Positions 38,691 through 50,260 of a stretch of 64,000 nt of DNA are shown piece by piece. Where the stretch lies: contig OY997594.1 of NCBI GenBank assembly GCA_963921825.1, positions 439,001-503,000 on the forward strand, read 5' to 3'. This stretch comes from Erodium maritimum (taxonomy: Eukaryota > Streptophyta > Magnoliopsida > Geraniales > Geraniaceae). The notes under the pieces are model-generated. The model was not told the DNA's origin, made no database searches, and saw only the letters and a program-made list of their open reading frames with translations. How positions within the stretch are numbered: the first letter of the stretch is position 1; each line of letters opens with the position of its first letter. The position numbers and the translations under genes were made by a program.

Positions 38691-40520
38691 GAGCAACTAC
38701 CTCCGACTAAATTCAAACCCAACAAAGAACATAAACAGCTAGAGCTAGAAGCTGAAACACGAACTGGGCCAATCGGTGGGCGATTTTGGTCGATCAAGCT
38801 CGAGGATTTGACCACCAAGTACTCGAATTTCGTGATATCATCCAATGAAGAGACGAACCCACAAAGGAGACGCTCTCGTACTCCGAATCTGCCTCAGATT
38901 AGCACTTCCAGAGGCGACGCCGGTCCCAATCTCCGTTTCTGCGGCGGCGACGGCGGAGAAGATAGGACGGACAGTTTTAGTGCTGTTTCAGTTTGTTTGA
39001 GGTCACGTGTTTGCCACGTGGGATCAACTGGTTTGGGCTTTACCTTCATCAAGCCCAATATTAAAGCCCAATATCAAATACAGGTCCAAGATCAAGCCCA
39101 AACCCAGGAAGACCCGCCATGATTCAAAACTTTGAATCTCGCAAAAAAAAAGGACTATGTAACAGCTAACTTTGGTGGGACATATTACCTGAATTTCAAT
39201 TCATACTAATTATCTTTTTCAACCAGAGAAAACTAGTGTGTTACATCGAGTATCGTACGTTACATCAAAGATTGTAGGAGTAACCTGATGTCTATATCTT
39301 TATATTTCGGTTATTACTAAATCTTAATCCAAGCAAATGTTCGTTCTGATGTAGTAACGTTGACCGTAACGTTTGACATTTTCCGTCTAAAAGTTTAACG
39401 ATCGTTAAGTGAGTAACAAGAAAAGTTGACAGGTGCCCCCGATCCGGCTATCATTCTGAGGAGTATCCAGTTTGGAGCTCTAACTTTGACGCAGACGGAA
39501 GGGCAAGTCCCGTCTCCTACTTCTTGGATGGTTTCGCCGACTGTTACTGCTTCTCAGCCTGCTTGACCTCTTCCTCTTTTTTCTAATGATCCTCCCTTTT
39601 TGAGTTGTGCTTATTTCCTTGTTTTTTTCGGTCTTTCAGACCTTTGTCCCTTTGTTGGGTGTTGTTGTTGGATTGGTGGTTTGTGGTTTCTTTCCCGGAA
39701 CCCACACCACTTTTTAATGTATTAATTATTTTCCAATAAAAAAAAGTTGACAGGCTAGGGTTATGATTTGAGAATAAACGAAAGATCTACGTTATGACAT
39801 CAAGTTTTCTCATGTCATTTCAGGAATGTTTTAGAAGCACGCGATAAATATATGACCAGTATTTCACGAAATCAGTTATACTTAACAGATTTTGATACAT
39901 TTTGAAAACTAATTTGCCAAACTTGTTATTCAACCAAATCCAATAAAAATAGAGTATTTAATATAATTTATAACCAACAAAAAGCCCAATATGAAGCCCA
40001 ACATAAAACCCAAACATAAGCCTGAGACCCAAAGCCCAAGCCCATTCATAATTCAAAATTCAAAATTCAAAATTTTGAATTGACAAAAAAAGAACTATAT
40101 AACGGCTAGCTTTGGTGGGACACGAACATTGACATTACCCGCATTTCTGTTAAAAAACAATCTCATCTTTTCGTTAAAAGCAAAATTTCCTACCAGATTA
40201 GTTTTAAAAAATAATTTCCATTTCATTTAAATAACGTTAAAATTGTTAAATATTCAAAAAATTAGTATTAAGAATTAAGAAATAACAGATTTGGTTGAAA
40301 ACTATATAAAAATTGACATCACATTCGATTCGTTGCAGAAAGAGCGGCTTTTTGATAGTTTCGAAGACAGAGAAAGGCGAAACTGAAGCCCTTGTTTGGT
40401 TCCTGAGAAAATTAGCTAGAAAAGGAGAGAAAATCTGGAGCTTCTTTGATTTGTTTATAGCGAGGAGAGAAGAGAGGAAGGCTTGTTTCGAGATCGGAGA
40501 CGGAGACGGAAACGGAAACG
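38691..40520. promoter_or_regulatory. shared upstream region of divergent RFT1 and F-box genes
   Basis: RFT1 (-) and the F-box gene (+) start 1.83 kb apart, back to back. Two diverged copies of one module lie here in the same orientation: 39053-39185 and about 39985-40125. Each has several AGCCCAA boxes (site II type), then an AATTCAAAA-type phrase, a short A-run and 'ctttggtgggaca'. A retroposed fragment (39434-39741) separates them. The region right before 40521 is purine-rich. Confidence 0.55.
39434..39741 (+). mobile_element. short retroposed element with 13-bp target duplication
   Basis: It is flanked by AAAAGTTGACAGG on both sides (39421-39433 and 39742-39754). The right end is AATAAAA followed by A's merging with the duplication, as expected for target-primed reverse transcription. 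The inside is T-rich with 'ggtctttcagacctttgtcc' and no frame of note. It is most likely the 3' end of a truncated LINE; a SINE or other retroposed RNA is possible. Confidence 0.75.
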
Positions 40521-43500
40521 ATGTGGTTTTCAGCGGAGGTGCAGAGCCCGAGCCCTAGTCCGACGAATCGGGCGTCGAGGAAGCGACTGTCGAGCTGGTC
40601 TCAGCTATGGCTGAAGAACACGACGAAGTCGCTCAACCATGTAATCCAAGCTATGCAGCTCCAATCTCTGTCCTCGCCGAAGGGAACACAAAGCCCTGAG
40701 CTCCTCGTCCCCGATTTCGCCAACATCGACCGGACTCGGCTGCTATCGGACGACATTCTCATGAAGATCCTCGCGAAGCTACCGGGTTCTCAGCGGAACC
40801 ATAATTTTCTCGTCTGCAAGCGGTGGCTCAATCTCCAGGGCCGTCTGGTTCGGTCGCTGAAGGTGCTCGATTGGAGCTTTCTGGAGTCCGGGAGGCTGAT
40901 TACGAGGTTCCCGAATCTCAACAATGTCGATTTGGTTCATGGGTGTGTCATCAAGCCTCGAAATGTTGGGGTTCTGATGCATCGTGGAGCTTTCTCGGTG
41001 GAATTGGGGTCGAGGGTTTCGTCGGATTGGAGGGTTTTGGAGGAAAACGTGTTGCCTGGTGAAGTGATTGATGAAGGGTTGAGGATCCTCGCCAATGGGT
41101 GTCCTAATCTTCGCAAGCTCGAGGTGATTGGAGCTAGTGAATTGGGTGTGTTGAGTGTGGCTGAAGAGTGTTCAACTCTTCAGGAACTGGAATTGCATAG
41201 ATGTAGTGACAATGTGCTGCGAGGGATCGCGGCTTGCACCAACCTGCAGGTTCTCAAATTGATCGGTAACATGGATGGATTCTACGGCTCTGTGGTGTCT
41301 GATATTGGGCTGACTATTTTGGCACAAGGGTGTAAGAGGTTGGTGAAGCTCGAGCTCAGAGGGTGTGAAGGTAGCTTTGAAGGGATCAAGGCTATTGGGC
41401 AATGCTGCCAAATGTTGGAGGAGTTGACATTGTTGGATCATAGGATGGAAGGCGGTTGGTTGACAGGGCTTTCTTATTGCGAGAATTTGAAGACGTTGAG
41501 GTTTCAGTCGTGTAGGTGGATTGATTCGAGCCAGTGGCTTGATGAGTATTTGGGTTCTTGCCCGACAATTGGACGCTTGCATTTGCAGAAATGCCAACTG
41601 CGAGATAAGCAAAGCTTGAGAGCTTTGTTCATGGTGTGCAGGAATGTGAAAGAGATCGTTATCCAAGACTGCTGGGGATTGGACAATGGAGCTTTCAGCT
41701 TAGCCAGTATTTGCAGGTAATGGGATATGTTACTTTGGTTCTTTGCTTTAATTGGCTTTTATTTGTTCGTCATTGCATCGTGATACGAATTTTTAGCTGA
41801 AAATCAACTATAGTCTCTTACAGCTTATAACCAGTTTTAAGAATGGCTATCCTTTTTGTTGCTAAATTATGAAATGCATATACATGGTACCTATTTATGT
41901 ACTTCCATTGCATTCTGATAGGAACTGAGCTCATTGAAAGGAGAGATAAGGGCTATGAAGATAAGACTTAATAAGAGGTTTATTAGGGAAGATAATGAGA
42001 TTTGAACTCGTGTCTGTACGATATAGACTCTAGAGGACCAACTTAACTAAAAGCTTAAGCAAATAATTGAAGGCGTCCAATTATGAGCTCATTGGCTTAT
42101 TGATGAGAAAGATATGGGCTCTGAAGAAAGGCAAGAACTAGACTTTGATCTGATATCATATTAAAAGACCAACTCAACTAAAAGCTTAAGCTTATAGTTG
42201 AAGGCCTACTTATGAGCTCATTGGCTCGTTGAGAAGAGAGATAGTAGTTTTGAACATAAAGACTTAATAAGAGGTTCATTATGGACTAATGATATAAATA
42301 GAGAAATAATAATGTACTTTGTAAATAGTGGGACTTGAACTCGTGTCTGTAAGGTATAGACTATTATACCTTATTAGAGGACCAACTTAACTAAAAGCTC
42401 CGGCTGATGGTTGTAGACCCCATTATAGTTTATATCCTAACATCAACAATATATTTTTGCATCATAGTATTAGTTGTAAGATTGGCTTTCTTACGACTTC
42501 AACCTTTTGTGGTGCATCATCTAAATAAGAATCAACAATAGACTCTTCCATCCTAACATTAGTACTAAGAATGACTTTCCTTTTTGATACAAACTTTTGA
42601 AGTGCACATTCGTGATACTTGTTTATGTACTTCCATTGCTTCTTGATAGGAAGTATGCATTTTTTTCTTGTTGCATCCGCTCAATGAGAATAGCGGTAGG
42701 CTTTTGAATCCTACAACTAGTAGTAAGAAAAAAATAGCTTTGCTTATGCCTCCAACTGGTGATTTTTCTGAGAACACCTAGTGCCATACATTTAAGCCAT
42801 TGATGATTTTGTAGGAAACGTTATCTACATTCCTTCAACGACTTTTGATTTTTGAAAACCCCCCTGTGTAGATGTTGGCATATCAGTAATACACTGTCAC
42901 CTTTCATTATTTATTAAAAACCTACGGTTTGGGGTACGTTTTTTCTAAAAAAAACATGATAAATGTGTTTATTTAACAAATTAATAGAATATGTGAGAAT
43001 TTGTATTTATGAGAAAAGTAACGGTATGTTACTTAACAACCCATCACCTATTCCCCCCCCCCCCCCAATTTTTTTTTACTTTTGTTACCCAGTTTTAAGA
43101 ATATTCCTGTTTGTGCCCCTCCATTTTCTTATTTTTTTAGTTGTACCCCCGACAAATTTTCTTTTTATTGTTATTTTATCACCTATTTTTTTTACTTTCC
43201 ACAATAGATCCCCTCAATTTTTTAAAATTTCATAATTTTGTCCCTCCTCGAACTTTAAATTTCCTAATCGTTTTATGTTTTTTATTATCTAAAATTTCTA
43301 ATTGTTTTAAGTTTCTTAATTTTAGTTAGTTTCCACAAACTTATTCTTATGTAAGTCATTGTTTAGGGTTTCGGACTATTATTTATTGTTTTTTTGCGAT
43401 ATTAATATTGTTAACATTAGTTTATATTATCTTAACATTATGTATTAACATAAAAAAATGCTGCCCTCACTAGAAAATCTGGCTCCGCCACTGCCTATGC

Positions 43501-43896
43501 AGTGTGTTTTGGGGAATCAAAGGTGGTCCAGGGTGTGTTAATGAAGTTATCCCATAGTTTTGCATTACGAAACTGATGTTATAGAATATTATTAATTCAG
43601 TCTTGCTTTCTATTCTCAGGAGTGTGAAATTCCTGTCCTTAGAAGGGTGCTCATTGCTTACAACGGAAGGTTTGGAGACTGTGATTCTGAACTGGAAGGA
43701 TCTTGAAAGTCTCGGAGTGGTATCGTGCAACAACGTGAAAGACAGCGAAGTGTCTCCTTCGCTCTCAACCTTGTTCTCTACTCTCAAGGAGTTGAAATGG
43801 AGGCCGGACACCAAATCTCTCCTTTCGTCGTGTCTCGAGGGAACCGGCATTAGAAAGAAAGGGAGCAAGTTTTTCAGGAAAACCCTCAAGCTTTAG
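40521..43896 (+). CDS. F-box/LRR (RNI-like) protein
   Basis: A 490-aa protein in two exons: 40521-41716 and 43620-43896, with a 1.9-kb intron and matching phase. An F-box is seen at about residues 73-118 ([15 protein letters not shown], then [20 protein letters not shown]). The rest is leucine-rich repeats with cysteine signatures ([38 protein letters not shown], and in exon 2 [17 protein letters not shown]). It probably serves as the substrate receptor of an SCF-type ubiquitin ligase; the F-box would bind a SKP1-like protein and the repeats the target. The target is unknown. It resembles the Arabidopsis F-box proteins At5g07670 and At5g51380 as I remember them. The upstream ATG was chosen because it opens the frame and precedes a basic, Ser-rich N-terminus. 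Confidence 0.92.
41930..42430. mobile_element. repeated LTR/TRIM-like remnant in the F-box gene intron
   Basis: Three diverged units each hold 'ggaccaact.aactaaaagctt', 'gagctcattggct.attga.gagaaagata' and in part 'ttgaactcgtgtctgta.g.tatagac'. On the - strand this reads 'agcttttagttgagttggtc...taatatgatatcaga', resembling an LTR end followed by a methionyl-tRNA primer site (TGGTATCAGA type). No coding part is visible. Confidence 0.45.
42815..43052. mobile_element. MITE remnant of the 'GGAAAACGTTATTTAC' family
   Basis: The left end is AGGAAACGTTATCTAC. The internal phrase 'catatcagtaatacactgtcacctttc' and the right half 'gagaaaagtaacggtatgttact' partly mirror it. A C14 run (43053-43066) follows at once. 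Confidence 0.5.
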
Positions 43897-44584
43897 TCAT
43901 CAGTTCTCATGGGGTGAGTAGAGAAGTGCTTGTACCTTCAACCTTCAAGGGATAGTTGCAAAAAAATACCCTGAGGTATTCGTGTCCTGAACTTGTCTCT
44001 TTATAATACTTTGTATAAAAAAATTAAATGACGATTTTACCCTTGAAAATATAAATTTGAAAAAAAATAATTAAAGAAAAAAAATCCAATTTTTCACATC
44101 CCTTAAAATTCTTACTCTTTGTACGGTACAAAGAGGAAGAAATTTTAGTGATATGAAAATTTGAATCTTTTGTTTATTACTTATTATATTTCAAGTTTTA
44201 AGTTGTAAGGGTAAAATCGTTATTTTATATCAATTGTAACAAAAAGAAAAGTTGAGATTACTTGTAATTATGAAGGGAGAGTACTCCAGGTTGCAAAAAA
44301 TGAATACCTCAGGGTACTTTTTAGCAATTATCCCTTGCTTCTATGTAAATAATGTCTTGAGTTCAAACCTTACATGGTCGCTGATAAGAAAAATGTCAGA
44401 TTAGGTGACTTTGCTATCAGCTCGACTTGTTACTGCTCTTATGGTTAGTCAGATACGAAATGTTGTTTCATCAATACTTGAATTCCGAAATGCATTGTAA
44501 GTTTGTAACTCTATATGCTGTTATTGGTCATGAAACTTGAACTAAAGAGAAAGGAAACGAAGGATTAAAGTTTTTGTGATATTT
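43897..44584. other. 3' flank of the F-box gene, with a MITE
   Basis: It contains the foldback element 43949-44335 and otherwise AT-rich DNA. No gene is seen. Confidence 0.5.
43949..44335. mobile_element. foldback MITE of the 'GGGATAATTGCAAAAAAGTACC' family
   Basis: The left end GGGATAGTTGCAAAAAAATACC with CTGAGGTATT and the right end (AATACCTCAGGGTACTTTT, TAGCAATTATCCC) are inverted copies about 390 bp apart. Internal arms around 'gacgattttacccttgaaaat' and 'gggtaaaatcgttatttt' pair as well. Confidence 0.72.
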
Positions 44585-44765
44585 ATTTTGAAATGTAGAG
44601 CGAATCTAAGACTGATGTTGCATTCAGTTTTAGACTGATGCGACATATATTTTGAGCTCGAATTGGCGTTCAGTTTTAGACTGATGCGACATATATTTTG
44701 AGCTCGAAATGGCCTTCATTTTTAGACTGATGCGACATTTATTTTGAGCTCGAAATGGCCTTGAT
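44585..44765. repeat. 46-bp tandem repeat, about 3.5 units
   Basis: The unit 'tttagactgatgcgacat' plus 'atattttgagctcgaa.tggc.ttca' recurs at 46-bp steps (44629, 44675, 44721). Non-coding. Confidence 0.85.
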
Positions 44766-44850
44766 ACAGTAGTACGCGTACATATGCATATTTTAGTACT
44801 CTCTAGTCTCCACTAGTTTCCAACTCAAAATAATTATTCCTTTAGCAGTT

Positions 44851-45295
44851 TCCGAGCATCTCCAATGTTGATGGGGAAGCCGGCGGAGAGTTGTTGGTGG
44901 TGGGGAATCGACGGTTGGGACGTTTCGTCGCTGGCGGTGAGGGCCGACGTCGACTCCACCATCAACACTCACCACCTGCGGTGAGAATTATTTTATTTAT
45001 TTCTTTTGTTAATGTTTTTTTCAGTTTTTTTAATTCATTTTTTTACAAATTCATTTTTTAAATTTTAAAAAAATTCATTAATATTTTTTTACTAATTCTT
45101 CTATTAACTTTCATATATTTTTGTTTAAAAGTTATTTTTAATAAAAGTGTGTTTAATATTATTTAATTTTAACAGTAATTAGCATTAGAAGGTGTTGACG
45201 CCTGACTGTTAGTACTGACTATAAGGTTGAAATATTAATTTTTTTATTTTAACGGTCAACACTTATCATCCATCTAACATTGAAAATGCTCTTAC
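44851..45295. mobile_element. MITE-like element with GAGCATCTCCAATGTT ends
   Basis: GAGCATCTCCAATGTTGATG at the left and the imperfect inverse CATCTAACATTGAAAATGCTC at the right enclose about 440 bp. The left third is GC-rich, the rest AT-rich. Non-coding. Confidence 0.6.
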
Positions 45296-45449
45296 GTCGA
45301 AAATAGAAAAAAAGAAAAAATAATCTACTTTCACTTCCTTAAAGAACTTGTATTGGCAATTTGGCACTAAACGAGTAGGCACGTGTGGACATATATTTTC
45401 CTTTAGCGTATTTTTGTACTCCACAAGTTATCGACTTAAAAATAATGTT

Positions 45450-46094
45450 TTCTTTTTGTCATTTAGGCAGATGCGGTTGCGTTTCGTGAGGTATGTACGT
45501 CGTTGCTATGTCTAGTGGAGTTGTGGTCGACACTTCACGGCGTGGCCGAAGCACGGCATGGCCTTACTGGGGTGCTTCTCTGAGGACTGTTTTGGGCGTG
45601 ATGGGGTGCTTTGGCCGTAGCTCGTGCCCCCACAAAGCTTCCTCCGGAGATGTCCTTGATCCTCTGCATCCATTTCGTGCTTTCGTCCCTGCTGCTTCGG
45701 CGGTGCCTCATGCGTCTACTCATATGGCTATTCTCAGATTTGTCGTTCTCTCTGGTCTCTAACTTTCCCTTTATCTTTGTTCCTTCTCAATGTTGGTATT
45801 TTGCACTTCCCTTTCTCGATGTTGTTGTTGTTGGGCCCCTCGGTTGGTTATTTATGATAACTGAGCAATATATGGAGGGTTGATATCAGAGTTGTCGTTG
45901 ATACTTTTGGTTCTCTTCCTCCAGTTTCAACGCCTAGCTGGTTTGTTGAGCTCGGGTCTGATACCCTCAATCTCGTCTCTCCGACATCGGTTTCAGGGTT
46001 TTTCTGATTCGACTCCCCTCTTTGGGTTGGCCAGCGTATTGGACTGGGTTAGGATCTTCTTGTGAAATTCGAGTAGTGTTTGGCACTATCATCT
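45450..46094 (+). other. sequence preceding the 171-bp array, possibly LINE 5' region
   Basis: Moderately GC-balanced sequence with short frames (up to 90 codons) that match nothing I recognise. Because the tandem array and then the LINE ORF1 follow directly, this may be part of the LINE leader. That is a guess. Confidence 0.25.
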
Positions 46095-46985
46095 GGGTGT
46101 TCTCCATGCATATTTTAACCCGTTAATAATTTATTTCCAGTTTTTTGCCGATTCTGACATACTATATAGTATGTTGAAAACGGTGAAAAGCCGAAAAATC
46201 TATTTTTCATTGACATAACGAACTCAGATTGGCAAAAAAATAGTGTGTATGCGTAGATCTGCATATTGTTGTTCTCCATGCATGTTTTAACCCGATAATA
46301 AAAAAAAATTCCAATTTTTTGCCGATTCTGACATACTATAGTATGCCGAAAACGGTGAAAAACTGAAAAATTTATTTTCATTGACCTAATGAACTCGGAT
46401 TGGCCAAAAAATAGTGGGTATGCGTAGATATGCATATTCTTGTTCTCCATAGTATGTCGAAAATGGTGAAAAGCATAAAAATCTAATTTTCATTGACATA
46501 ACGAAGTCGGATTGGAAAAAAAAATAGTGTGTATGCGTAGATATGGATATTATTGTTCTCCATGCATGTTTTAAGCCGATAATAATTTTTTTTCCACTTT
46601 TTTGCCTATTCTGACATATTATAGTATGCCGAAAACGATGAAAAACTGAAAAATCTATTTTCATTGACCTAACGAACTCGGATTGGCCAAAAAATAGTGG
46701 GTATGCGTAGATATGCATATTCTTGTTCTCCATGCATGTTTTAACCCGATAATAATTTTTTTCCACTTTTTTGCCGATTCTTACATACTATATAGTATGC
46801 CGAAAACGGTGAAAAACTGAAAAATCTATTTTCATTGACCAAACGAACTCGGATTGGAAAAAAAATAGTGGGTATGCGTAGATATGCATATTCTTGTTCT
46901 CCATGCATGTTTTAACCCGATAATAAAAAAATTTCACTTTTTTGCCGATTCTGACATACTATAGTATGTTGAAAACGATTGTCCC
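46095..46985. repeat. tandem array of about 171-bp units, about 5-6 copies
   Basis: TCTCCATGCATGTTTTAA marks unit starts near 46101, 46273, 46444, 46557, 46727 and 46898. Steps are 172, 171, 113, 170 and 171 bp, so one unit has an internal deletion. Each unit contains 'ttgccgattctgacatacta', 'gaaaacggtgaaaaactgaaa', 'cgaactcggattgg' and 'tatgcgtagatatgcatatt'. Copies are similar but not identical. Confidence 0.9.
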
Positions 46986-47099
46986 ATTGATAGTTTATAA
47001 TAATAAAAAAAAGGTATGATTTCTCTCTCTAAGACGTTGAGACCGATTCGTTTTCCAGAATTTTGTTCGGTGTTATTATCAAGCTACGATTCCTACGTT

Positions 47100-48151
47100 A
47101 AAATTGTAGCATGTTCTTTGGAGAATGAGGTGTCTGCTTCGCTTTTCAGCAAGGCCTGAACTGGTGCTTTTCCGGCAAAGGTGAAGTCTCAAGCCAAGAA
47201 GGTTTTGGCCAAAAAACGGATCGAGACGACTCCGGTCAAGAAGCAGGCCGCGCCTTTGGAGGTTGGATCTGCATGTTTTGCTGTAGAGAAACCTCAAGAG
47301 ACGTGTGATGTGGGTGATTCGTCCAGTCCAAAGGTGAGTCCGCAACAGGGGGTTGATTCTTCTTTTGCGTTGTCGGTGTTTGAAGCGGATAAAGGATGCA
47401 AGGTGTTCTTATACAACCTCCCTTTTGATACTTCTGTAGATTGGGTTCGAAACTCGTTGGGTGTGTTTGGTGAAGTTCTGTCAGTCAATATTTTAAAGAA
47501 ACCAAACCAGAAAGGAGGTATTTCAGATTCGCAGAGTTTAAATCAACGGAATCGGCTCTTCAGGCTATTGAGGTTCTCAATGGTTTCAAGTTGAATGGTT
47601 ATACTCTTTTGGTAGCAACTGCTCGGCCGGGATCGGAGCACGTGCACAGTCAGCCTCTGTTTTTCTACCTCCAAAACAAAGCAACTTTGGACGATTAAAT
47701 TAAGACTCGTTGGAGGCGGAACTCCGGCAAGCTACGTCGGACGGTGGAGATTCCGAGCTTCTGTGCGCTCCTTCTGCACGATCGAAGCAATTCGAGGGAT
47801 CTCCGAGATTGGTGAATCCTCAGAAATCAACGCCTGATTTTTTGGAACCCTCTGGTACGGATCCTCCCGTTTCTACGCCCGTGTTCCCCGCCCCTGTGAC
47901 CTCCGTGATTCATGGCAGCTTGAATTGCTTTCCTGTTTTAGAGGAGGCACGAGCGGATGCGTGGGAGGTTTCTGAAACGCGTGAGGAGGAAGAACGTTTG
48001 CGTGGGTCGGTAGCTTGTAAGGCTCGGCCGATTGGGCTTGAAGGTGGGTCAAGCCAATTGGGCTCTTTGCTGGTTGCTGGGCCTGATGTTGCTATAGACC
48101 CAACCCAGTCTGTTCGTGAAACCTTTTTGGCTGATATCTTTAAGGGAATTG
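47100..48151 (+). pseudogene. LINE (L1-type) ORF1 with RRM, left part, decayed
   Basis: The frame runs from about 47100 (SLENEVSASLFSKA, then a TGA at 47157), through a basic Lys-rich stretch, into an RRM: CKVFLYNLPFDTSVDWVRNS with FGEVLSVNI, then after a frameshift near 47520 FRFAEFKSTESALQAIEVLN and NGYTLLVATARPG. After a stop near 47698 the frame continues (47710-48151) as an acidic, Ser/Pro-rich region. RRM-bearing ORF1 is known in plant L1 elements and gives an RNA-binding chaperone for the element RNA. The frame is cut at 48151 by an LTR insertion. Stops and shifts show that it is dead. Confidence 0.7.
48147..48151 (+). repeat. 5-bp target duplication AATTG, left copy
   Basis: AATTG directly precedes TGTCATACCCC. 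The matching copy is at 63423-63427 after the terminal CA. Confidence 0.85.
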
Positions 48152-50237
48152 TGTCATACCCCAAATCCGATTTTGGTCGGACTCGAGACGTGAACTAAAA
48201 CAATAATAATTTTAAACCGAAATTAAAGCCAGACAAGTCTCAATTAATAATTTTAAGACTTTTAACAACGCCACGAGTCGATAGCTCGGTAAAAACAACG
48301 GTAAAAGAGTTCAAAAAGATGACGATACGTCTCTAGACAATCTAGCCTAGGACCCTCTTAAGCTCCCAAGAATCGAGCATACAGCTAGTACAACACCCGC
48401 TCAGGACCTGAAAAACAACAAGGTAAGGGGTGAGCTTTCGCTCAGTAGGAAAAGTAGTTAAGGTTATAAGCAAGCGCTCACCACCACGGGTAACCGTCCA
48501 ATTAGGGCATACTAGTACATCACACACTAATTTCCAACGGAACTAGTAACCACAAACCTCAACTCAAGACCAAACCACACTCACAACATAAACAAACGAC
48601 CAAGCTCAAACTGCAACAACAACACTTAACAGATCACCAAGCATAATGTAAACAGTAAATCACACACACGTCCCGTACCGCAGTCCCCTACTCCGCCGGC
48701 TGTCCACAATCGACTCTATCATATCGCACCGGAACACACAGCATCGACCTAGATATCTTCCCGGCGAACACTCGGGGCACAATCTCAATACGTCATACCG
48801 GAATCTCCATCGGCCTAGACATCTTCCCGGCACTCCTTCGGGGTCCGAGTCAACACAAACCTCCGGCCTAGATATCCCACATCGGACTACCCCCTCGATG
48901 TAGGTATTGTACCGGAACCACTACTCGGGGGACCGCGCATACGTGGGACCACACCGTCGGCCTAGTACTACCCTACACCGGCGTACCCCCTCGGTCGTAG
49001 GTACCATACCAGAATACAACTCCTCGGAACAAACATCAAGATAATATCACACATCGCAATGCCATAATCAAACACGGCTTACCAAGCCCACCAATCTTAC
49101 CACAATTACACAGCACGTCGGTCTATCGCTCACCCGACCATATCACAACCAAAGGTTCATGTCATAACAAACCCGACACACTCGCCCACACATATCAACA
49201 ACATGTTCACCGAATATACTAATTCTTAACTCTTAAACTTATCGACACTAGGTCACACAGCACGCATCTCAAACAATAACAAGCAATTCAATCAGCACAC
49301 AACCTACGGCTCGACATGGCCAATCTACCAGCACGGTAATTTCCCAATTATTGATGGCGGCTACACTGGTGAATCACATCCTACATGTTACTAAGACTCG
49401 TCCGGTTATTATAATATAAACGACCGTTCCAGTTTTATTATTTCCTAGCACGCATACTAGTAATTTTCCGTAATTAAACCGGTATCCGCTACTTTCCCTA
49501 CCTCAAGAAGAATCGACAGCTACGTCTCCGAGCTGCTGACGTCCTGGCTCACTACCTCCGGTCTTCTCTTCGATCGAAGCCGGACTCTACATTACACGGA
49601 AAGCCAAAATTAATTTAAAGTTACGACCAGTACCAATTTAAATTCAACAATTGTCTTTCAAACTCGAGCGGGCTAAAAGCGGGATTATACAACGAATCGG
49701 GTTCGAGTACTCGATCCCTGAACACCGAACCTGGTACACGTTTACCGAGGCACTGATCCTGAGGCACGATTACCGAGGTACGAGTTTCGAGGCACTGTTC
49801 CCGAGGTATCCGATTCATCGTTTCCACTTTTAATCCCGTTCTAAGTCCGATTAACAGTCCGGTTTATTCGTTCGCGGTTCAACGTCCTAATATCCTCAGA
49901 TTTGTTCCAAAAGTCCAAAATACAACCTTTTTAATTAAAACTGTCTTCTTTTCCTTTTTGATTTAAATTTGTTTTTCTTTCTTTTTGTTTTAATTTCTTT
50001 AATTAAATTGCTTCCAAAAAAGTCCAGATCCAAAATTTGCTCGAGAACAAAAAAGGGAGAAGAAAAGGGGGTTCAATTGGAACTCCGGCCGACCACCGGC
50101 GGAGACGCTGCCGGCCAAGGCCTCACGGGTCGCGATTCTCACCGTAGGGAAGGAGAATGGCGGCTGGGCGGTGGTCGCAACCGTGGGAGCGGCGGAGCAC
50201 GGTGAACTTTCTCGTCTCAGATCTGGAACGACGGCGA
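48152..50237 (+). mobile_element. gypsy-type LTR sequence, left part, inserted in LINE ORF1
   Basis: It begins TGTCATACCCC, a typical plant Ty3/gypsy LTR start, preceded by AATTG. The inside has a 'ggggtgagctttcgctcagtagg' phrase often seen in such LTRs and a degenerate repeat region (48690-49020) built on 'cggcctagatatc' and 'taccggaa'. It stops at 50237, where similarity to the right-hand copy (62560-62774) ends. It carries no coding region. Confidence 0.7.
50023..50237 (+). repeat. 215-bp direct repeat flanking the Athila element, left copy
   Basis: It matches 62560-62774 over 215 bp without net gap, with only a few base changes seen by eye. Both are gypsy LTR sequence. The right copy begins exactly at the end of the Athila 3' LTR. 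Confidence 0.85.
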
Positions 50238-50248
50238 CACGTGTAACC

Positions 50249-50260
50249 GACAATACGACG
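50249..50260. repeat. 12-bp inverted duplication at inversion breakpoint, left
   Basis: GACAATACGACG here is the exact inverse of CGTCGTATTGTC at 58600-58611. The two mark the ends of the inverted segment. Confidence 0.8.

Noticed and set aside
43053-43066. C14 run as a functional element
   Set aside because: Simple homopolymer next to MITE debris; no supporting context.
45493-45883. Short frames of 89-90 codons before the 171-bp array
   Set aside because: No family resemblance; overlapping frames on both strands; sequence probably part of a repeat.
46095-46985. Centromeric satellite because of the 171-bp unit length
   Set aside because: Only five to six units, in gene-bearing DNA next to a LINE; unit length alone is no evidence.
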